This document shows positions 56,185 through 64,000 of a DNA stretch of 64,000 nt, piece after piece (positions within the stretch are counted from its first letter, which is position 1; every line of letters starts with the position of its first letter). The translations under genes were made by a program, and so were the position numbers. The stretch is from Marinobacterium marinum (GTDB lineage Bacteria > Pseudomonadota > Gammaproteobacteria > Pseudomonadales > Balneatricaceae), in contig NZ_JACEMT010000052.1 in the NCBI RefSeq assembly GCF_013868415.1, forward strand, positions 186,001-250,000. The letters run 5' to 3'. The notes beneath the pieces were generated by a model. The model searched no databases and was not told where the DNA came from. It was given only the letters and a program-made list of their open reading frames with translations.

Positions 56185-57186
56185 TTAATCCGGGCGTTGT
56201 GCGAGGGTTTCGGATGGCCGCTGCCCGAACAGGTGCTTGTATTCTTGGGAAAATTCGCCCAGATGGACAAATCCCCAGCGCATGGCGACTCGGGTGACGG
56301 TTGTGTGGGCCGGCAGTGCGATTAACAGCTCTGCACGTACCCGGTTGAGCCTCAGCGTACGCAGATAGGCAACGGGAGTGAGCTGCATGGTGCTGCGAAA
56401 GGCATACTGCAGCGTACGTTCCGACACGCCGGTGGTGGCGCACATATCGGTAATGGAGGGCACCTGTCCCACTTGCAGGCAGGCATCCATGTAGTCTCGG
56501 GCGGTCGAGACCAGCCGCTGGGCTCGCCAGCCGGCACGGACGCTGCGGCAGACACCGGTATCGATCGCGGTTGCCTGGCTGAGCGCAACAACAACGCTAT
56601 CACGCAGCAGCCGGGCGCAGTTGGCCAAGGGCAGCAGGCCTTCCGGTCTGCGGTGATGAAGCAGGGCGCTGAAATCAGCCATCAGACCGGCCGTGAGCTT
56701 GCTGTTGAACGCTTGCGGCGCTTCAGGACGCAGTACCTCATTGCCCTGACCAAGGATACGCGCCCCGTCCAGCAGACTGTCTTGATCGAGACAGAGGTAG
56801 AAGGTTTCGCTTGCCGGCATCACTCGGATATCCAGCTCCGCGTCTTTGGGCAAAAAATAGAGCCAGGAATCCATCGGGCTTAAAAACTGGGAAAAGCGCA
56901 TTCCGGGGCTGACTGTTTTCGCAATGGACAGCGCACAGAGGTTGCCTTGGGTGACACCCCTTTTGTGGACCGCCTGGTTCTGGTGCTCATGTACCAGATG
57001 CATGCCATCCAGTGTCAGCGTTGCACACGCCCCCTGGTAATGCCCCGGGCTTAACTGATGCATTTCCAGATCAAGCCAGGGCTGAGCAGCCGCCTGCCGA
57101 GAGGCATCGTCCAGTTGATGATGTGCCTGCTTGCGTTCAACATTCATCGATAAACGATGCATGTGACTGATTTTCACTGCAAGCAT
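56185..57186 (-). CDS. AraC-family transcriptional regulator
   Basis: A 333-residue regulator. The C-terminal AraC DNA-binding domain (about 235-330) has both helix-turn-helices: SITDMCATTGVSERTLQYAFRSTMQLTPVAYLRTLRLNRVR and TRVAMRWGFVHLGEFSQEYKHLFGQRPSE. The N-terminal region (about 50-200) resembles the cupin-type sensor of AraC-like regulators. The start is uncertain: ATG 57186 has no clear ribosome site, and ATGs at residues 9 and 14 are possible. It lies between the autotransporter start and a divergent second AraC gene and probably controls one or both. Confidence 0.85.
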   Translation of the reverse strand: MLAVKISHMHRLSMNVERKQAHHQLDDASRQAAAQPWLDLEMHQLSPGHYQGACATLTLDGMHLVHEHQNQAVHKRGVTQGNLCALSIAKTVSPGMRFSQFLSPMDSWLYFLPKDAELDIRVMPASETFYLCLDQDSLLDGARILGQGNEVLRPEAPQAFNSKLTAGLMADFSALLHHRRPEGLLPLANCARLLRDSVVVALSQATAIDTGVCRSVRAGWRAQRLVSTARDYMDACLQVGQVPSITDMCATTGVSERTLQYAFRSTMQLTPVAYLRTLRLNRVRAELLIALPAHTTVTRVAMRWGFVHLGEFSQEYKHLFGQRPSETLAQRPD

Positions 57187-57299
57187 TGTGTTTTATGATT
57201 TTTGCGCATTTTTATGCGTTTTGAACACTCGATCAGTTCTGGTAGCGTAAAAAAGAACTGTGTGGTCTTGCCCCCAACTGACTCAGTCTTTGGCCTACC
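57187..57299. promoter_or_regulatory. Divergent AraC control region with inverted repeats
   Basis: A 113-base gap. CGCAT TTTT ATGCG (57205-57218) and CAGTTCT (57234-57240) / AGAACTG (57254-57260) are perfect inverted repeats, suitable as regulator-binding sites for cross- or auto-control. Confidence 0.45.
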
Positions 57300-58298
57300 A
57301 TGAATAAAAACAAAAATGATTTTGAACACCTGAACAGCGATAGCCGTGCCCTTTGGGACTTTGAGGCGCAGGACTTTCCACTGCCGGATGGCGGCGGCAT
57401 GGGGCGTCTGCAACGCTTTGATTTCAATAATGTGCTGCGGCTTTATCGGTCCGAATTCCGGGTCCAACGTGATTGCGTTATCGATACCAGTGCTGGCGAA
57501 TCCGAACTGCCCAACCTGCTCTGCAGCGTACTCCTGTTAAGCGGCGAAATGCTGCTGGAAACCCCGGATGGCAAGCAATACAAAATCACACCTCAGTCCG
57601 GTATCGTTTACCGTGTGCGAGATAACGGCACCCGCTTTCTTATGAAAGGCGGCCAGACGCTTCGACATATTGGCGTGGCCGGTAAAATCTCCGGTCTGCA
57701 CAAACAGCTTGGCGAAACACTGCCCGGCGCCCTCGCCTGCTTTTCCTCATTTCCCGAGTCCGGCGTTGTCAGCCGTAAAGTACCGGTCAACACCCGCCTG
57801 CGCAGGCTGCTGGCCTATGTGTTTTCACCCGGCGCCTGCGCATCCGACCCACTTCAGGAAATTGCGCTGGAAGGGGTGTCCATGTCTATTCTGGCCGAGA
57901 TGGCTCGAACCATACTGGCTGGCGATACCGAGTGCGAGGAAAGAGCCTCACTCTGGGGGGAGCAGATTTTCGATAACCTGACGGCCTATATCCGGTGCAA
58001 TCTGGACGCGCCACTCAAGGCAGAGGATCTTTGTCAGCGTTTCGGCATTCCTCGGCGCCAGCTCAGCCAATTGTTTCTGGTATCGGCACAGTGTACGCCC
58101 CGGGAGTTTCTGCGCCGCGAGCGGCTTGAGCGCGCACGGGAACTGATCGAGCAGGAAAGCGTTCCGGTCAAGTTGGTTGCGGCTGCGGTGGGCTACAGCC
58201 ATGTCAGCAATTTTTCCAAAGCCTATCGTGATTACTTTGGCGAAACGCCAGGCCATACGCTACGGATGAGCGCGATCAATACAACCACTGATGAATAA
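57300..58298 (+). CDS. AraC-family transcriptional regulator
   Basis: A 332-residue regulator, a different subgroup from its divergent neighbour. The DNA-binding domain (about 225-325) has LKAEDLCQRFGIPRRQLSQLFLVSAQCTPREFLRRERLERARELI and VKLVAAAVGYSHVSNFSKAYRDYFGETPGHTLR. The N-terminal part is a sensor with cupin-like strands (LLSGEMLLETPDGKQYKITPQSGIVYRV). No strong ribosome site precedes ATG 57300. Its gene end is about 160 bases before the tRNA array. Confidence 0.85.
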   Translation: MNKNKNDFEHLNSDSRALWDFEAQDFPLPDGGGMGRLQRFDFNNVLRLYRSEFRVQRDCVIDTSAGESELPNLLCSVLLLSGEMLLETPDGKQYKITPQSGIVYRVRDNGTRFLMKGGQTLRHIGVAGKISGLHKQLGETLPGALACFSSFPESGVVSRKVPVNTRLRRLLAYVFSPGACASDPLQEIALEGVSMSILAEMARTILAGDTECEERASLWGEQIFDNLTAYIRCNLDAPLKAEDLCQRFGIPRRQLSQLFLVSAQCTPREFLRRERLERARELIEQESVPVKLVAAAVGYSHVSNFSKAYRDYFGETPGHTLRMSAINTTTDE

Positions 58299-58461
58299 GT
58301 GCTTGACGCCACAAACGCCCCCGTTTTGTCGTATAGGTACGGTAACCTGCCCCCTGTTTGCGCCCAATTATGACCACCCCTCATTTTTTTAAACTTCTTG
58401 TCTTTCAGAGGGTTGACAGAGTTACGAATTAAGGGAATAATCTGCGGCCTTGAAAGCACAT
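58299..58461. other. Gap between AraC gene and tRNA array
   Basis: Contains a T-rich run at 58384-58390 and the tRNA promoter. No gene is seen. Confidence 0.4.
58413..58441 (+). promoter_or_regulatory. Sigma-70 promoter of the Met-Gln-Met-Gln tRNA array
   Basis: TTGACA (58413-58418), 17-base spacer, AATAAT (58436-58441), then CTGCGGCC. The discriminator differs by one base from that of the tRNA-Ser promoter (CTGCGCCC). Confidence 0.75.
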
Positions 58462-58538
58462 GGCAATGTAGCTCAGTTGGTTAGAGCAACGCATTCATAA
58501 TGCGTGGGTCGCAGGTTCGAATCCCGCCATTGCCACCA
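58462..58538 (+). tRNA. Elongator tRNA-Met (CAU), copy 1
   Basis: A 77-base tRNA with encoded CCA. Acceptor GGCAATG/CATTGCC, anticodon loop TTCATAA (CAT). The paired G1-C72 end and lack of a GGG/CCC anticodon stem exclude the initiator; close likeness to E. coli elongator Met makes tRNA-Ile2 unlikely. Confidence 0.93.
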
Positions 58539-58550
58539 CTTTCAAATTGC

Positions 58551-58625
58551 TGGGGTATCGCCAAGCGGTAAGGCAACGGGTTTTGATCCCGTCATGCGCA
58601 GGTTCGAATCCTGCTACCCCAGCCA
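58551..58625 (+). tRNA. tRNA-Gln (UUG)
   Basis: A 75-base tRNA with encoded CCA, acceptor TGGGGTA/TACCCCA, anticodon loop TTTTGAT (anticodon TTG). Its body closely resembles the CUG isoacceptor. Confidence 0.97.
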
Positions 58626-58634
58626 CTTATGTGT

Positions 58635-58711
58635 GGCAATATAGCTCAGCTGGTTAGAGCAACGCATTCATAATGCGTGGGTCGCAGGTTCGAATCCCGC
58701 TATTGCCACCA
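58635..58711 (+). tRNA. Elongator tRNA-Met (CAU), copy 2
   Basis: A 77-base tRNA with encoded CCA. It differs from copy 1 at three positions; two are the compensatory change of the last acceptor pair from G-C to A-T, the third is in the D loop. Both copies therefore look functional. Confidence 0.93.
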
Positions 58712-58721
58712 TTCCTGATAC

Positions 58722-58796
58722 TGGGGTATCGCCAAGCGGTAAGGCACTGGATTCTGATTCCAGCATGCGTAGGTTCGAATCCTACTACCCCAGCCA
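58722..58796 (+). tRNA. tRNA-Gln (CUG), second gene
   Basis: A 75-base tRNA with encoded CCA, anticodon CTG. It is base-for-base identical to the gene at 47697-47771, about 11 kb away. Confidence 0.97.
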
Positions 58797-58910
58797 TCTC
58801 CGCCTATACCTTCATCTCATTCTGTTCAGCTTCGTTTTTCGGCAGCCTGACATACCCGTCCTAACGTCGTATATTAAACCGGTATCGGGCATCAACGACG
58901 AGGGGACAAC

Positions 58911-61049
58911 ATGAGCGCCTCCAGTGACGAGATCATTAACGCACTCGCCAGACAGACCCAGCCGGATCCTTCTCGGCGCACTATCAACCTTCTGTTTGCA
59001 CACTGTAACAACATCCAGATTGACCAGATTCTGAACCAGCTGCGTGCCGCCCGCTTCGCGCCACGCGGAGAATCGATCCAGAGCCTGTCTGAGCTGCAGA
59101 ATGTGTTGAGCCGACGCACTTGGGACCTGCTGATCATGACCTGGCAGGAAACCTGCTCCAGCCCATTAACCCCCCAACAGACCCTAGAGCTGTTACGCTA
59201 CCAGGATCGAGACCTGCCGATCCTGCTGTTACTGCCCGAAACACACTGTCAGACTCAAACCGACTGGCTGGAAAGCGGCATTCAAGCCGCCATCCCCGAA
59301 CACAACAGCGTTCTGCTCCTGCTCACCGTACAGCGGCTGTTCGACGCTCTAAGCACACGCAGAGCCCTGTTGCAGGCACAGGTTCAGCTCAGCCGGCTGC
59401 GTGAATACAACCTGCGTCTGGTTGAACATGCTTCACTGGCGGTCTGCTTTGTCCACAATGGCCTTATACGCTATGCCAATGCCTGCTTTGCCCACCTGTT
59501 TGGCTACAACAGCGGGGAAGCCTTGCACCAGCACTCCCTGCGTCAGCTGATGCAGCCGCAATACCGCGAAGACCTGGATCTGATCCTGCATGAAAGCAGC
59601 CACAACGGCACTCGGATACAACGCACGCTCACGGCCGAGCGCCCCGATACCACCTGTTTCGAGGCAAACATGAGTATCGAACCGGCCGAATACAAAGAAC
59701 AGATGTGCCTGCGTATTGAGGCCATTACCAACCTTGAAACTTCGACGCAGGCCTTCCGGGACAAGCACCCGCTGAGCGGCCTGCGCAATCAGTCCGCCTT
59801 TCTGGAAGCCTTGAATACCCTGTGCCAGAATGCGCACCTTGGCGGTCAGGACCGCAGCCTGCTATTGCTGTCTCTGGACCATTTGGAAGTCATTCAGGCC
59901 GAAGTCGGAACCGACGGGGTTGAGCTGATACTGCGTGACATCAGCACCATTCTGAAACGACAAGTCAGCCGCGCACACCTCCTCGCACACCTGGACAACA
60001 ATACCTTTGCCATTCTAATGCACAATGCGGATCCCGATCGCGCCGTTAAACTGGGCGAAGCGCTATGCCACAGTATCAGCAGCCATATCTGCAAGGTGCA
60101 ACAGACCTCCATTCATACGACGGTGTCGATCGGTGTCGTCATGATCAATGACAGCACCCCACCCCCGGAAGAGCTGCTGCAGCGCGCTCGAATGAGCGCC
60201 GCCAGCCTGCATCACGGTAACCGTCCCGGCAATGGCGTCAGCCTCTATCAGAGCGAACAGGCACTCCTGCCCAACATCGACACCCGAATGAGCAAACGCC
60301 TGCTCAATGCGCTCAAGATGGACCGCTTCCGCCTGCTCTACCAGCCGGTTGTCCCGCTGCGACTGAATACCCAGGCACAATACTACGAAGTGCTGCTGCG
60401 CCTGATCAGTGACAGCGAGCGCGCCCTGTCACCCAACGCCTTTATCGCACAGGCGGTCGCTCCCGAGGTGCTGATCGAACTGGACCGCTGGGTTATCACC
60501 ACCGCTCTACACAAGCTCTCCGAGGCCTTTGGCCGAGGGGAGCGCGTCCACCTGCTGATCAACCTGTCCAGCCCCTCCTTGCGCAGTTCAGAGCTGCTGA
60601 ATTGGCTGGGCGAGACACTCTGCCAGTCTGGCGTTCCCGCCGAATACCTTGTATTCCAGATCAGTGAAAGCGATGCGGCCGTGGATTTGATGGAAGTTCG
60701 CAACTTTACCCACGCCCTGCAACAACTGAATTGTCAGGTCTGCCTGAAGCATTTCGGCAGCTCGCCCAACTCGAATCACGTCTGTCGAGAACTCGACACC
60801 CGATTTATCAAGCTCGATGGTTCCTACGTTCATGATCTTGAGAGCCACACCCTGCCACTGGAAACGCTGGCATCCATGCTGGAGCCATTGCAGGCACAGC
60901 ACAAGCTGATTATTGCCCCGCTGGTGGAAAAGACACGGGTTATCAGCGACCTGTACAGCGCCGGCGTACACTTGATTCAGGGCTACTACCTGCAGCAGCC
61001 GCAGGAACAGATGGAATATGATTTTTTCAAGGAGAGCCGGGACGGATAA
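58911..61049 (+). CDS. fimX: FimX-like c-di-GMP receptor (degenerate REC-PAS-GGDEF-EAL)
   Basis: A 712-residue cytosolic protein with the FimX layout: receiver-like domain (about 24-145), PAS (about 165-275), GGDEF (about 285-445), EAL (about 455-705). All catalytic sites are degenerate. The receiver has Thr in LLIMTW where the phosphoacceptor Asp belongs. GGDEF reads DNNTF (362-366). EAL reads EVL (493-495), DDF reads KHF (613-615), and the EGVE motif reads PLVE. FimX of Pseudomonas aeruginosa (691 residues) also has EVL and binds c-di-GMP to control type IV pili. The start ATG 58911 follows GAGGGGACAAC. It follows the tRNA array directly. Confidence 0.82.
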   Translation: MSASSDEIINALARQTQPDPSRRTINLLFAHCNNIQIDQILNQLRAARFAPRGESIQSLSELQNVLSRRTWDLLIMTWQETCSSPLTPQQTLELLRYQDRDLPILLLLPETHCQTQTDWLESGIQAAIPEHNSVLLLLTVQRLFDALSTRRALLQAQVQLSRLREYNLRLVEHASLAVCFVHNGLIRYANACFAHLFGYNSGEALHQHSLRQLMQPQYREDLDLILHESSHNGTRIQRTLTAERPDTTCFEANMSIEPAEYKEQMCLRIEAITNLETSTQAFRDKHPLSGLRNQSAFLEALNTLCQNAHLGGQDRSLLLLSLDHLEVIQAEVGTDGVELILRDISTILKRQVSRAHLLAHLDNNTFAILMHNADPDRAVKLGEALCHSISSHICKVQQTSIHTTVSIGVVMINDSTPPPEELLQRARMSAASLHHGNRPGNGVSLYQSEQALLPNIDTRMSKRLLNALKMDRFRLLYQPVVPLRLNTQAQYYEVLLRLISDSERALSPNAFIAQAVAPEVLIELDRWVITTALHKLSEAFGRGERVHLLINLSSPSLRSSELLNWLGETLCQSGVPAEYLVFQISESDAAVDLMEVRNFTHALQQLNCQVCLKHFGSSPNSNHVCRELDTRFIKLDGSYVHDLESHTLPLETLASMLEPLQAQHKLIIAPLVEKTRVISDLYSAGVHLIQGYYLQQPQEQMEYDFFKESRDG

Positions 61050-61074
61050 CCGTCCCGGATAGAGCAGGCTGCCT

Positions 61075-62292
61075 TCAGAGCAGACTGTCGCGATCGCGAA
61101 AGCCGATCAGATAGAGAATGCCATCCAGCCCCAGTGTCGAGATGGCCTGCTTGGCACTTTGACGTACCAACGGCTTGGCACGGAAAGCGATACCCAGCCC
61201 GGCAATGGACAACATGGGCAAATCGTTGGCCCCATCACCCACGGCAATGGTTTGCTCCAGGCGCACCCCTTCCCGCTCGGCAATCTCACGCAGCAGCTGC
61301 GCCTTGCGCTCGCCGTTGACGATCTGCCCCGTCACTTCACCGGTCACATGACCATCACGAATATCCAGCTCGTTGGCATACACATAGTCAAAGCCCAATT
61401 TCTGCTGCAGGAAGCGGCCAAAGTAGGTAAACCCGCCGGACAGAATTGCCGTTTTGAACCCCAGCGCCTTCAAGTGCCCTACCAGCTCGGCGGCCCCTTC
61501 GGTCAAGGGCAGTCGTTCGGCGATACGCTCCAGAACCGACGCATCCAGCCCCTTCAGAAGCGCCACACGACGCCGGAAGCTTTCATCAAAATCGATTTCG
61601 CCACGCATGGCCGCTTCCGTGATTTCAACAACCTGATCACCGACCCCGGCCTCTTTGGCCAGTTCGTCGATGACCTCGGCCTCGATCAGGGTAGAGTCCA
61701 TGTCAAACACCACCAAACGGCGGTTGCGGCGGAAAATATCGTCTTTCTGAAAGGCGATATCCACATCCAGATCACTGGCCGCCTTCAGAAACTCTTCTCG
61801 CAAGGCAGCCGCATCCGCGGGCATACCGCGAACGGAAAATTCGACACAGGCTCGGGTACGCGGGCAGTTCTCGGCCTGCAGAGAGATGCGTCCCGACAAA
61901 CGGCTGATATTGTCGATGTTCAGACCATGATCAGCGGCAATCGCCGTCACCCGAGCAATATGCTCGGCACTGATTTGGCGCGCCAGCAGCGTAATGATAT
62001 GCCGTGACTTGCCCTGCCCTTCAACCCAGTTTTCATAGGCCGCACCATCGACCGGCTCGAACCGTACCTGCATGTTCATTTCATGCGCCTTGAACAGCAG
62101 ATCTCGCAACAGCGGCGAGGATTCCAACTCGGTCGGCACTTGGATCAGCACCCCCAGCGACAACGTATTGTGGATAACCGCCTGACCGATATCGAGGATG
62201 TTGATATGGTAGCGGGCGAGAATACCGGTTATAGCCGAGGTTACGCCCGGGCGGTCGTCACCGGATAGTGTCAGCAGGATGATTTCGTTCAT
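61075..62292 (-). CDS. serB: Phosphoserine phosphatase
   Basis: A 405-residue enzyme for the last step of serine synthesis. The N-terminal half contains two ACT-like segments (about 1-80 and 95-180; ILLTLSGDDRPGVTSAITGIL). The HAD domain begins FDMDSTLIEAEVIDELA (Asp197, Asp199). SGGFTYFGRFLQQKLGF and VGDGANDLPML supply the remaining catalytic residues. The length matches the pseudomonad form rather than the 322-residue E. coli protein. It is divergent from the DedA-PAP2 gene. Confidence 0.95.
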   Translation of the reverse strand: MNEIILLTLSGDDRPGVTSAITGILARYHINILDIGQAVIHNTLSLGVLIQVPTELESSPLLRDLLFKAHEMNMQVRFEPVDGAAYENWVEGQGKSRHIITLLARQISAEHIARVTAIAADHGLNIDNISRLSGRISLQAENCPRTRACVEFSVRGMPADAAALREEFLKAASDLDVDIAFQKDDIFRRNRRLVVFDMDSTLIEAEVIDELAKEAGVGDQVVEITEAAMRGEIDFDESFRRRVALLKGLDASVLERIAERLPLTEGAAELVGHLKALGFKTAILSGGFTYFGRFLQQKLGFDYVYANELDIRDGHVTGEVTGQIVNGERKAQLLREIAEREGVRLEQTIAVGDGANDLPMLSIAGLGIAFRAKPLVRQSAKQAISTLGLDGILYLIGFRDRDSLL

Positions 62293-62373
62293 CGCACCCT
62301 TCCGTTAAATGAGGCATCGCTGGTAAAGCCAGCACTGGGCTGCAATTATATCAGAGGGAGCACCGCCCCCGCA

Positions 62374-63744
62374 TTGTCGCTGTTTTCAATCTGTCCGGAT
62401 GCCGTCGTGCTGGAGAACCTGCTTACTACACTGAGTCCGTCCCCTCCGCTCTTGCTGCTGCTGATTACACTGGTGGCTCTGCTTGAATCACTGGCGTTTG
62501 TCGGCCTGCTGCTGCCGGGCGTTGCCCTGCTGTTCGGTCTCGCCTTCGCCGCCAGCTCTGCCGGAGTTGGTCCCATGGCCTGCCTGCTGGCAGGATTCAT
62601 CGGCGCCGTACTGGGAGACGGCGTCAGCTTCTTGCTTGGTCGCAAGGCCGCTCCAAGTATCAGACAACTGAACTGGATACAGCGCCATGCCGACTGGCTG
62701 GACCGGGGCGAGCGCTTTTTTCACAAATGGGGTGGCCTCAGTATCATAACCGGGCGTTTTGTCGGGCCGATACGACCGATTATCCCGTTTGTAGCGGGCA
62801 GCTGCGGCCTCTCGCCTGCTCGATTCACACTCTACAACCTGTTTTCGGCCCTGGGCTGGGCTCCACTGTACCTGCTGCCCGGCTATCTGACTGGCCAAGG
62901 CTTACACCATTTGCCCAACGAACTGATTCCTCTACTGTGGGGCCTGGTAATCCTGGTCTTTCTGCTGTTGCTGCTGCAGCAGGTCCATCACCAGTTACAT
63001 CCCGACAAGGGGTTCTATCAATATTGCCGCCGCCACTTGCCCGCCGACTGGCAACCTGCACCGACCTTCATGCTTCTGTTTTCAGGCAGCCTGTTCCTGG
63101 CCACATCCCTGCTTGCACCGACTCCCGTCGGCCACCACCTCAACCAGCTGCTGCTGCCTCCATTGCAGGCGATTGGTCAGCAACTACCACTGTGGAGCCT
63201 GGCCATCACACTGCCGGGAGACCCCGCACTGGGCGTGGCACTGGCCGCCATCAGCGGGCTATACGGGCAGTATCGTTGTCGGCAGTCACAGGGATGGGGG
63301 ATTCTATTGGGCGTCGGCTGCGTGCTGGGGCTGAACGCTCTGCTCAAACTCGCGTTTGCCCTGCCACGACCGGAAGGGGCCGTCCTGGAAAGCTTCAGCT
63401 TTCCCAGTGGACACGCCTCAAGCATTACGGCGCTGGTTGGCCTGAGTGTGGTCTGGGTCACCCATAATCGTCACCACGGCATTCGCCACCTCTGCTACCT
63501 CTTGGCCGCACCGATTATTCTGCTGGTTGCACTGTCACGCCCCATACTGGGTGTGCACTGGCCGCTGGATATTGTGGCCGGGTGTGCCGAGGGCCTGATC
63601 CTGACCACGCTCTACAGGGTCTGGCTCTATCGTTACCCGGCCCGGGACAAGATCCCGCTGTACTGGCTGGCCATCCTGCTGGGAGTGGCCGCCCTGTACA
63701 GTGGGCTGTATCTGGAAATGGCGGCTCAACGCTATTACGGTTGA
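62374..63744 (+). CDS. DedA - PAP2 fusion membrane protein
   Basis: A membrane protein of up to 456 residues. Residues about 15-200 are a DedA/SNARE-associated domain (ALLESLAFVGLLLPG, then GRFVGPIRPIIPFVAGSCGLSPARF). Residues about 225-450 are a PAP2 phosphatase with all three motifs: KLAFALPRP, FPSGHASS, and SRPILGVHWPLDI. It probably acts on undecaprenyl pyrophosphate or lipid phosphates in the inner membrane. The start is uncertain: TTG 62374 has GAGGGAG 13 bases upstream; GTG 62407 would match usual DedA N-termini but lacks a ribosome site. Confidence 0.87.
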   Translation: MSLFSICPDAVVLENLLTTLSPSPPLLLLLITLVALLESLAFVGLLLPGVALLFGLAFAASSAGVGPMACLLAGFIGAVLGDGVSFLLGRKAAPSIRQLNWIQRHADWLDRGERFFHKWGGLSIITGRFVGPIRPIIPFVAGSCGLSPARFTLYNLFSALGWAPLYLLPGYLTGQGLHHLPNELIPLLWGLVILVFLLLLLQQVHHQLHPDKGFYQYCRRHLPADWQPAPTFMLLFSGSLFLATSLLAPTPVGHHLNQLLLPPLQAIGQQLPLWSLAITLPGDPALGVALAAISGLYGQYRCRQSQGWGILLGVGCVLGLNALLKLAFALPRPEGAVLESFSFPSGHASSITALVGLSVVWVTHNRHHGIRHLCYLLAAPIILLVALSRPILGVHWPLDIVAGCAEGLILTTLYRVWLYRYPARDKIPLYWLAILLGVAALYSGLYLEMAAQRYYG

Positions 63745-63750
63745 GCCCGT

Positions 63751-63776
63751 TACGCCCGGGGCAATATCCGGGCGTA
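63751..63776 (+). terminator. Hairpin after the DedA-PAP2 gene
   Basis: A perfect 9-base stem TACGCCCGG/CCGGGCGTA with an 8-base loop, 6 bases after the stop. Only a weak TTTT follows about 13 bases later. Confidence 0.6.
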
Positions 63777-63803
63777 TGCTGCTCCGACTTTTACAGGCCT
63801 GAA

Positions 63804-63819
63804 ACAGGCAAATGCCTGT
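63804..63819 (-). terminator. Short hairpin at the end of the basic-tail gene
   Basis: Minus strand: ACAGGC ATTT GCCTGT followed by TTC. It overlaps the TGA of the last gene and has only three T, so it is a weak terminator at most. Confidence 0.45.
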
Positions 63820-64000
63820 CAGCCCTTGCTCGGGCGTCGTGCCCGTGGCGGATGCTTGGGCTTATGCGCACGCTTGCGTTTGCTGCCGGACCCTTTATCT
63901 GCCCCCTTTTCCTGGCGAGCATGAGGTCCATCAGGCTTTTTTCCTCGACCTGCTCCCTTGCGACGACTTGAACGTTCCTCTTCGATCTGCCCCTTGGCCA
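63819..64000 (-). CDS. C-terminal basic tail of an unidentified gene (partial)
   Basis: A minus-strand frame runs from the window edge to TGA 63821-63819, giving the last 60 codons. The translation is Lys/Arg/Gly-rich and disordered (AKGQIEEERSSRRKGAGRG, then GSKRKRAHKPKHPPRARR). Such tails occur on RNA helicases, pseudouridine synthases of the RluB type and similar RNA-binding enzymes. The catalytic part lies outside the window, so no name is given. Confidence 0.55.
   Translation of the reverse strand, partial: AKGQIEEERSSRRKGAGRGKKPDGPHARQEKGADKGSGSKRKRAHKPKHPPRARRPSKG

Noticed and set aside
58462-58711. tRNA-Ile2 (CAU read as AUA) identity for one of the Met copies
   Set aside because: Both share the elongator-Met body and differ only by a compensated acceptor pair and one D-loop base.

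Overview
The window reads as chromosomal DNA of a free-living, probably marine gammaproteobacterium of the Oceanospirillales/Pseudomonadales type. The evidence is the conserved block hemA-prfA-prmC-moeB (minus strand) facing TPR lipoprotein-lolB-tRNA-Gln-prs-rplY-pth-ychF (plus strand), a FimX-like c-di-GMP protein, SerB of about 405 residues with an N-terminal ACT-like half, and moderately high GC. The genus cannot be fixed from the sequence alone. No phage, insertion sequence, rRNA or CRISPR array was seen.

Layout. 1-3.5 kb: end of an unknown gene, zntB-like CorA transporter, an EamA exporter, a small unknown gene and greB. 3.57-3.97 kb: four minus-strand tRNAs (Ser, Asn, Lys, Lys) behind a clear sigma-70 promoter. 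4-7.9 kb: a membrane PAS-GGDEF-EAL protein translationally coupled to an orphan NMT1-type lipoprotein binding protein. 7.9-8.9 kb: an AT-rich stretch with two perfect and four near DnaA boxes around an NlpC/P60 lipoprotein gene. 9-12.3 kb: DEAD-box helicase and a succinate-type CoA-transferase with its own promoter and palindrome. 12.3-15.6 kb: an unusual minus-strand cluster of a kinase-like/metallophosphoesterase fusion, a Roadblock/LC7 protein and an unrecognised protein with a winged-helix-like end. 16-19.6 kb: MgtC/DUF4010 membrane protein and a LonB-like protease. 19.7-22 kb: divergent aminotransferase and RpiR-type regulator. 22-28.8 kb: a dihydroorotate-dehydrogenase-like protein coupled to NifJ (pyruvate:ferredoxin/flavodoxin oxidoreductase), then a CBS protein, an ABM monooxygenase-fold protein and a secreted unknown.

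29-36.3 kb: a complete branched-chain amino-acid ABC operon (livKHMGF), an MFS permease with an acidic tail, and a YbaY-META lipoprotein. 36.4-40.7 kb: an AEC carrier facing away from a DMT-sixA-AEC-ankyrin operon that has a long structured leader. 40.7-51.2 kb: the conserved housekeeping block, lacking ispE at its usual place after lolB. 51.3-58.3 kb: an accessory insert with a 1587-residue autotransporter carrying a 36-unit Pro-Glu tract and two divergent AraC regulators. 58.4-58.8 kb: a tRNA array Met-Gln(UUG)-Met-Gln(CUG). 58.9-64 kb: FimX-like protein, serB, a DedA-PAP2 fusion and the basic C-terminus of an unidentified gene.

Themes. c-di-GMP signalling appears twice: once as a likely ligand-sensing pair, once as a catalytically dead FimX-type receptor. 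Amino-acid and small-molecule transport is heavily represented. The best candidates for undescribed biology are the kinase/phosphoesterase-Roadblock cluster (12.3-15.6 kb), the binding-protein/GGDEF-EAL pair (4.1-7.8 kb), and the DnaA-box-rich AT segment (7.95-8.9 kb).
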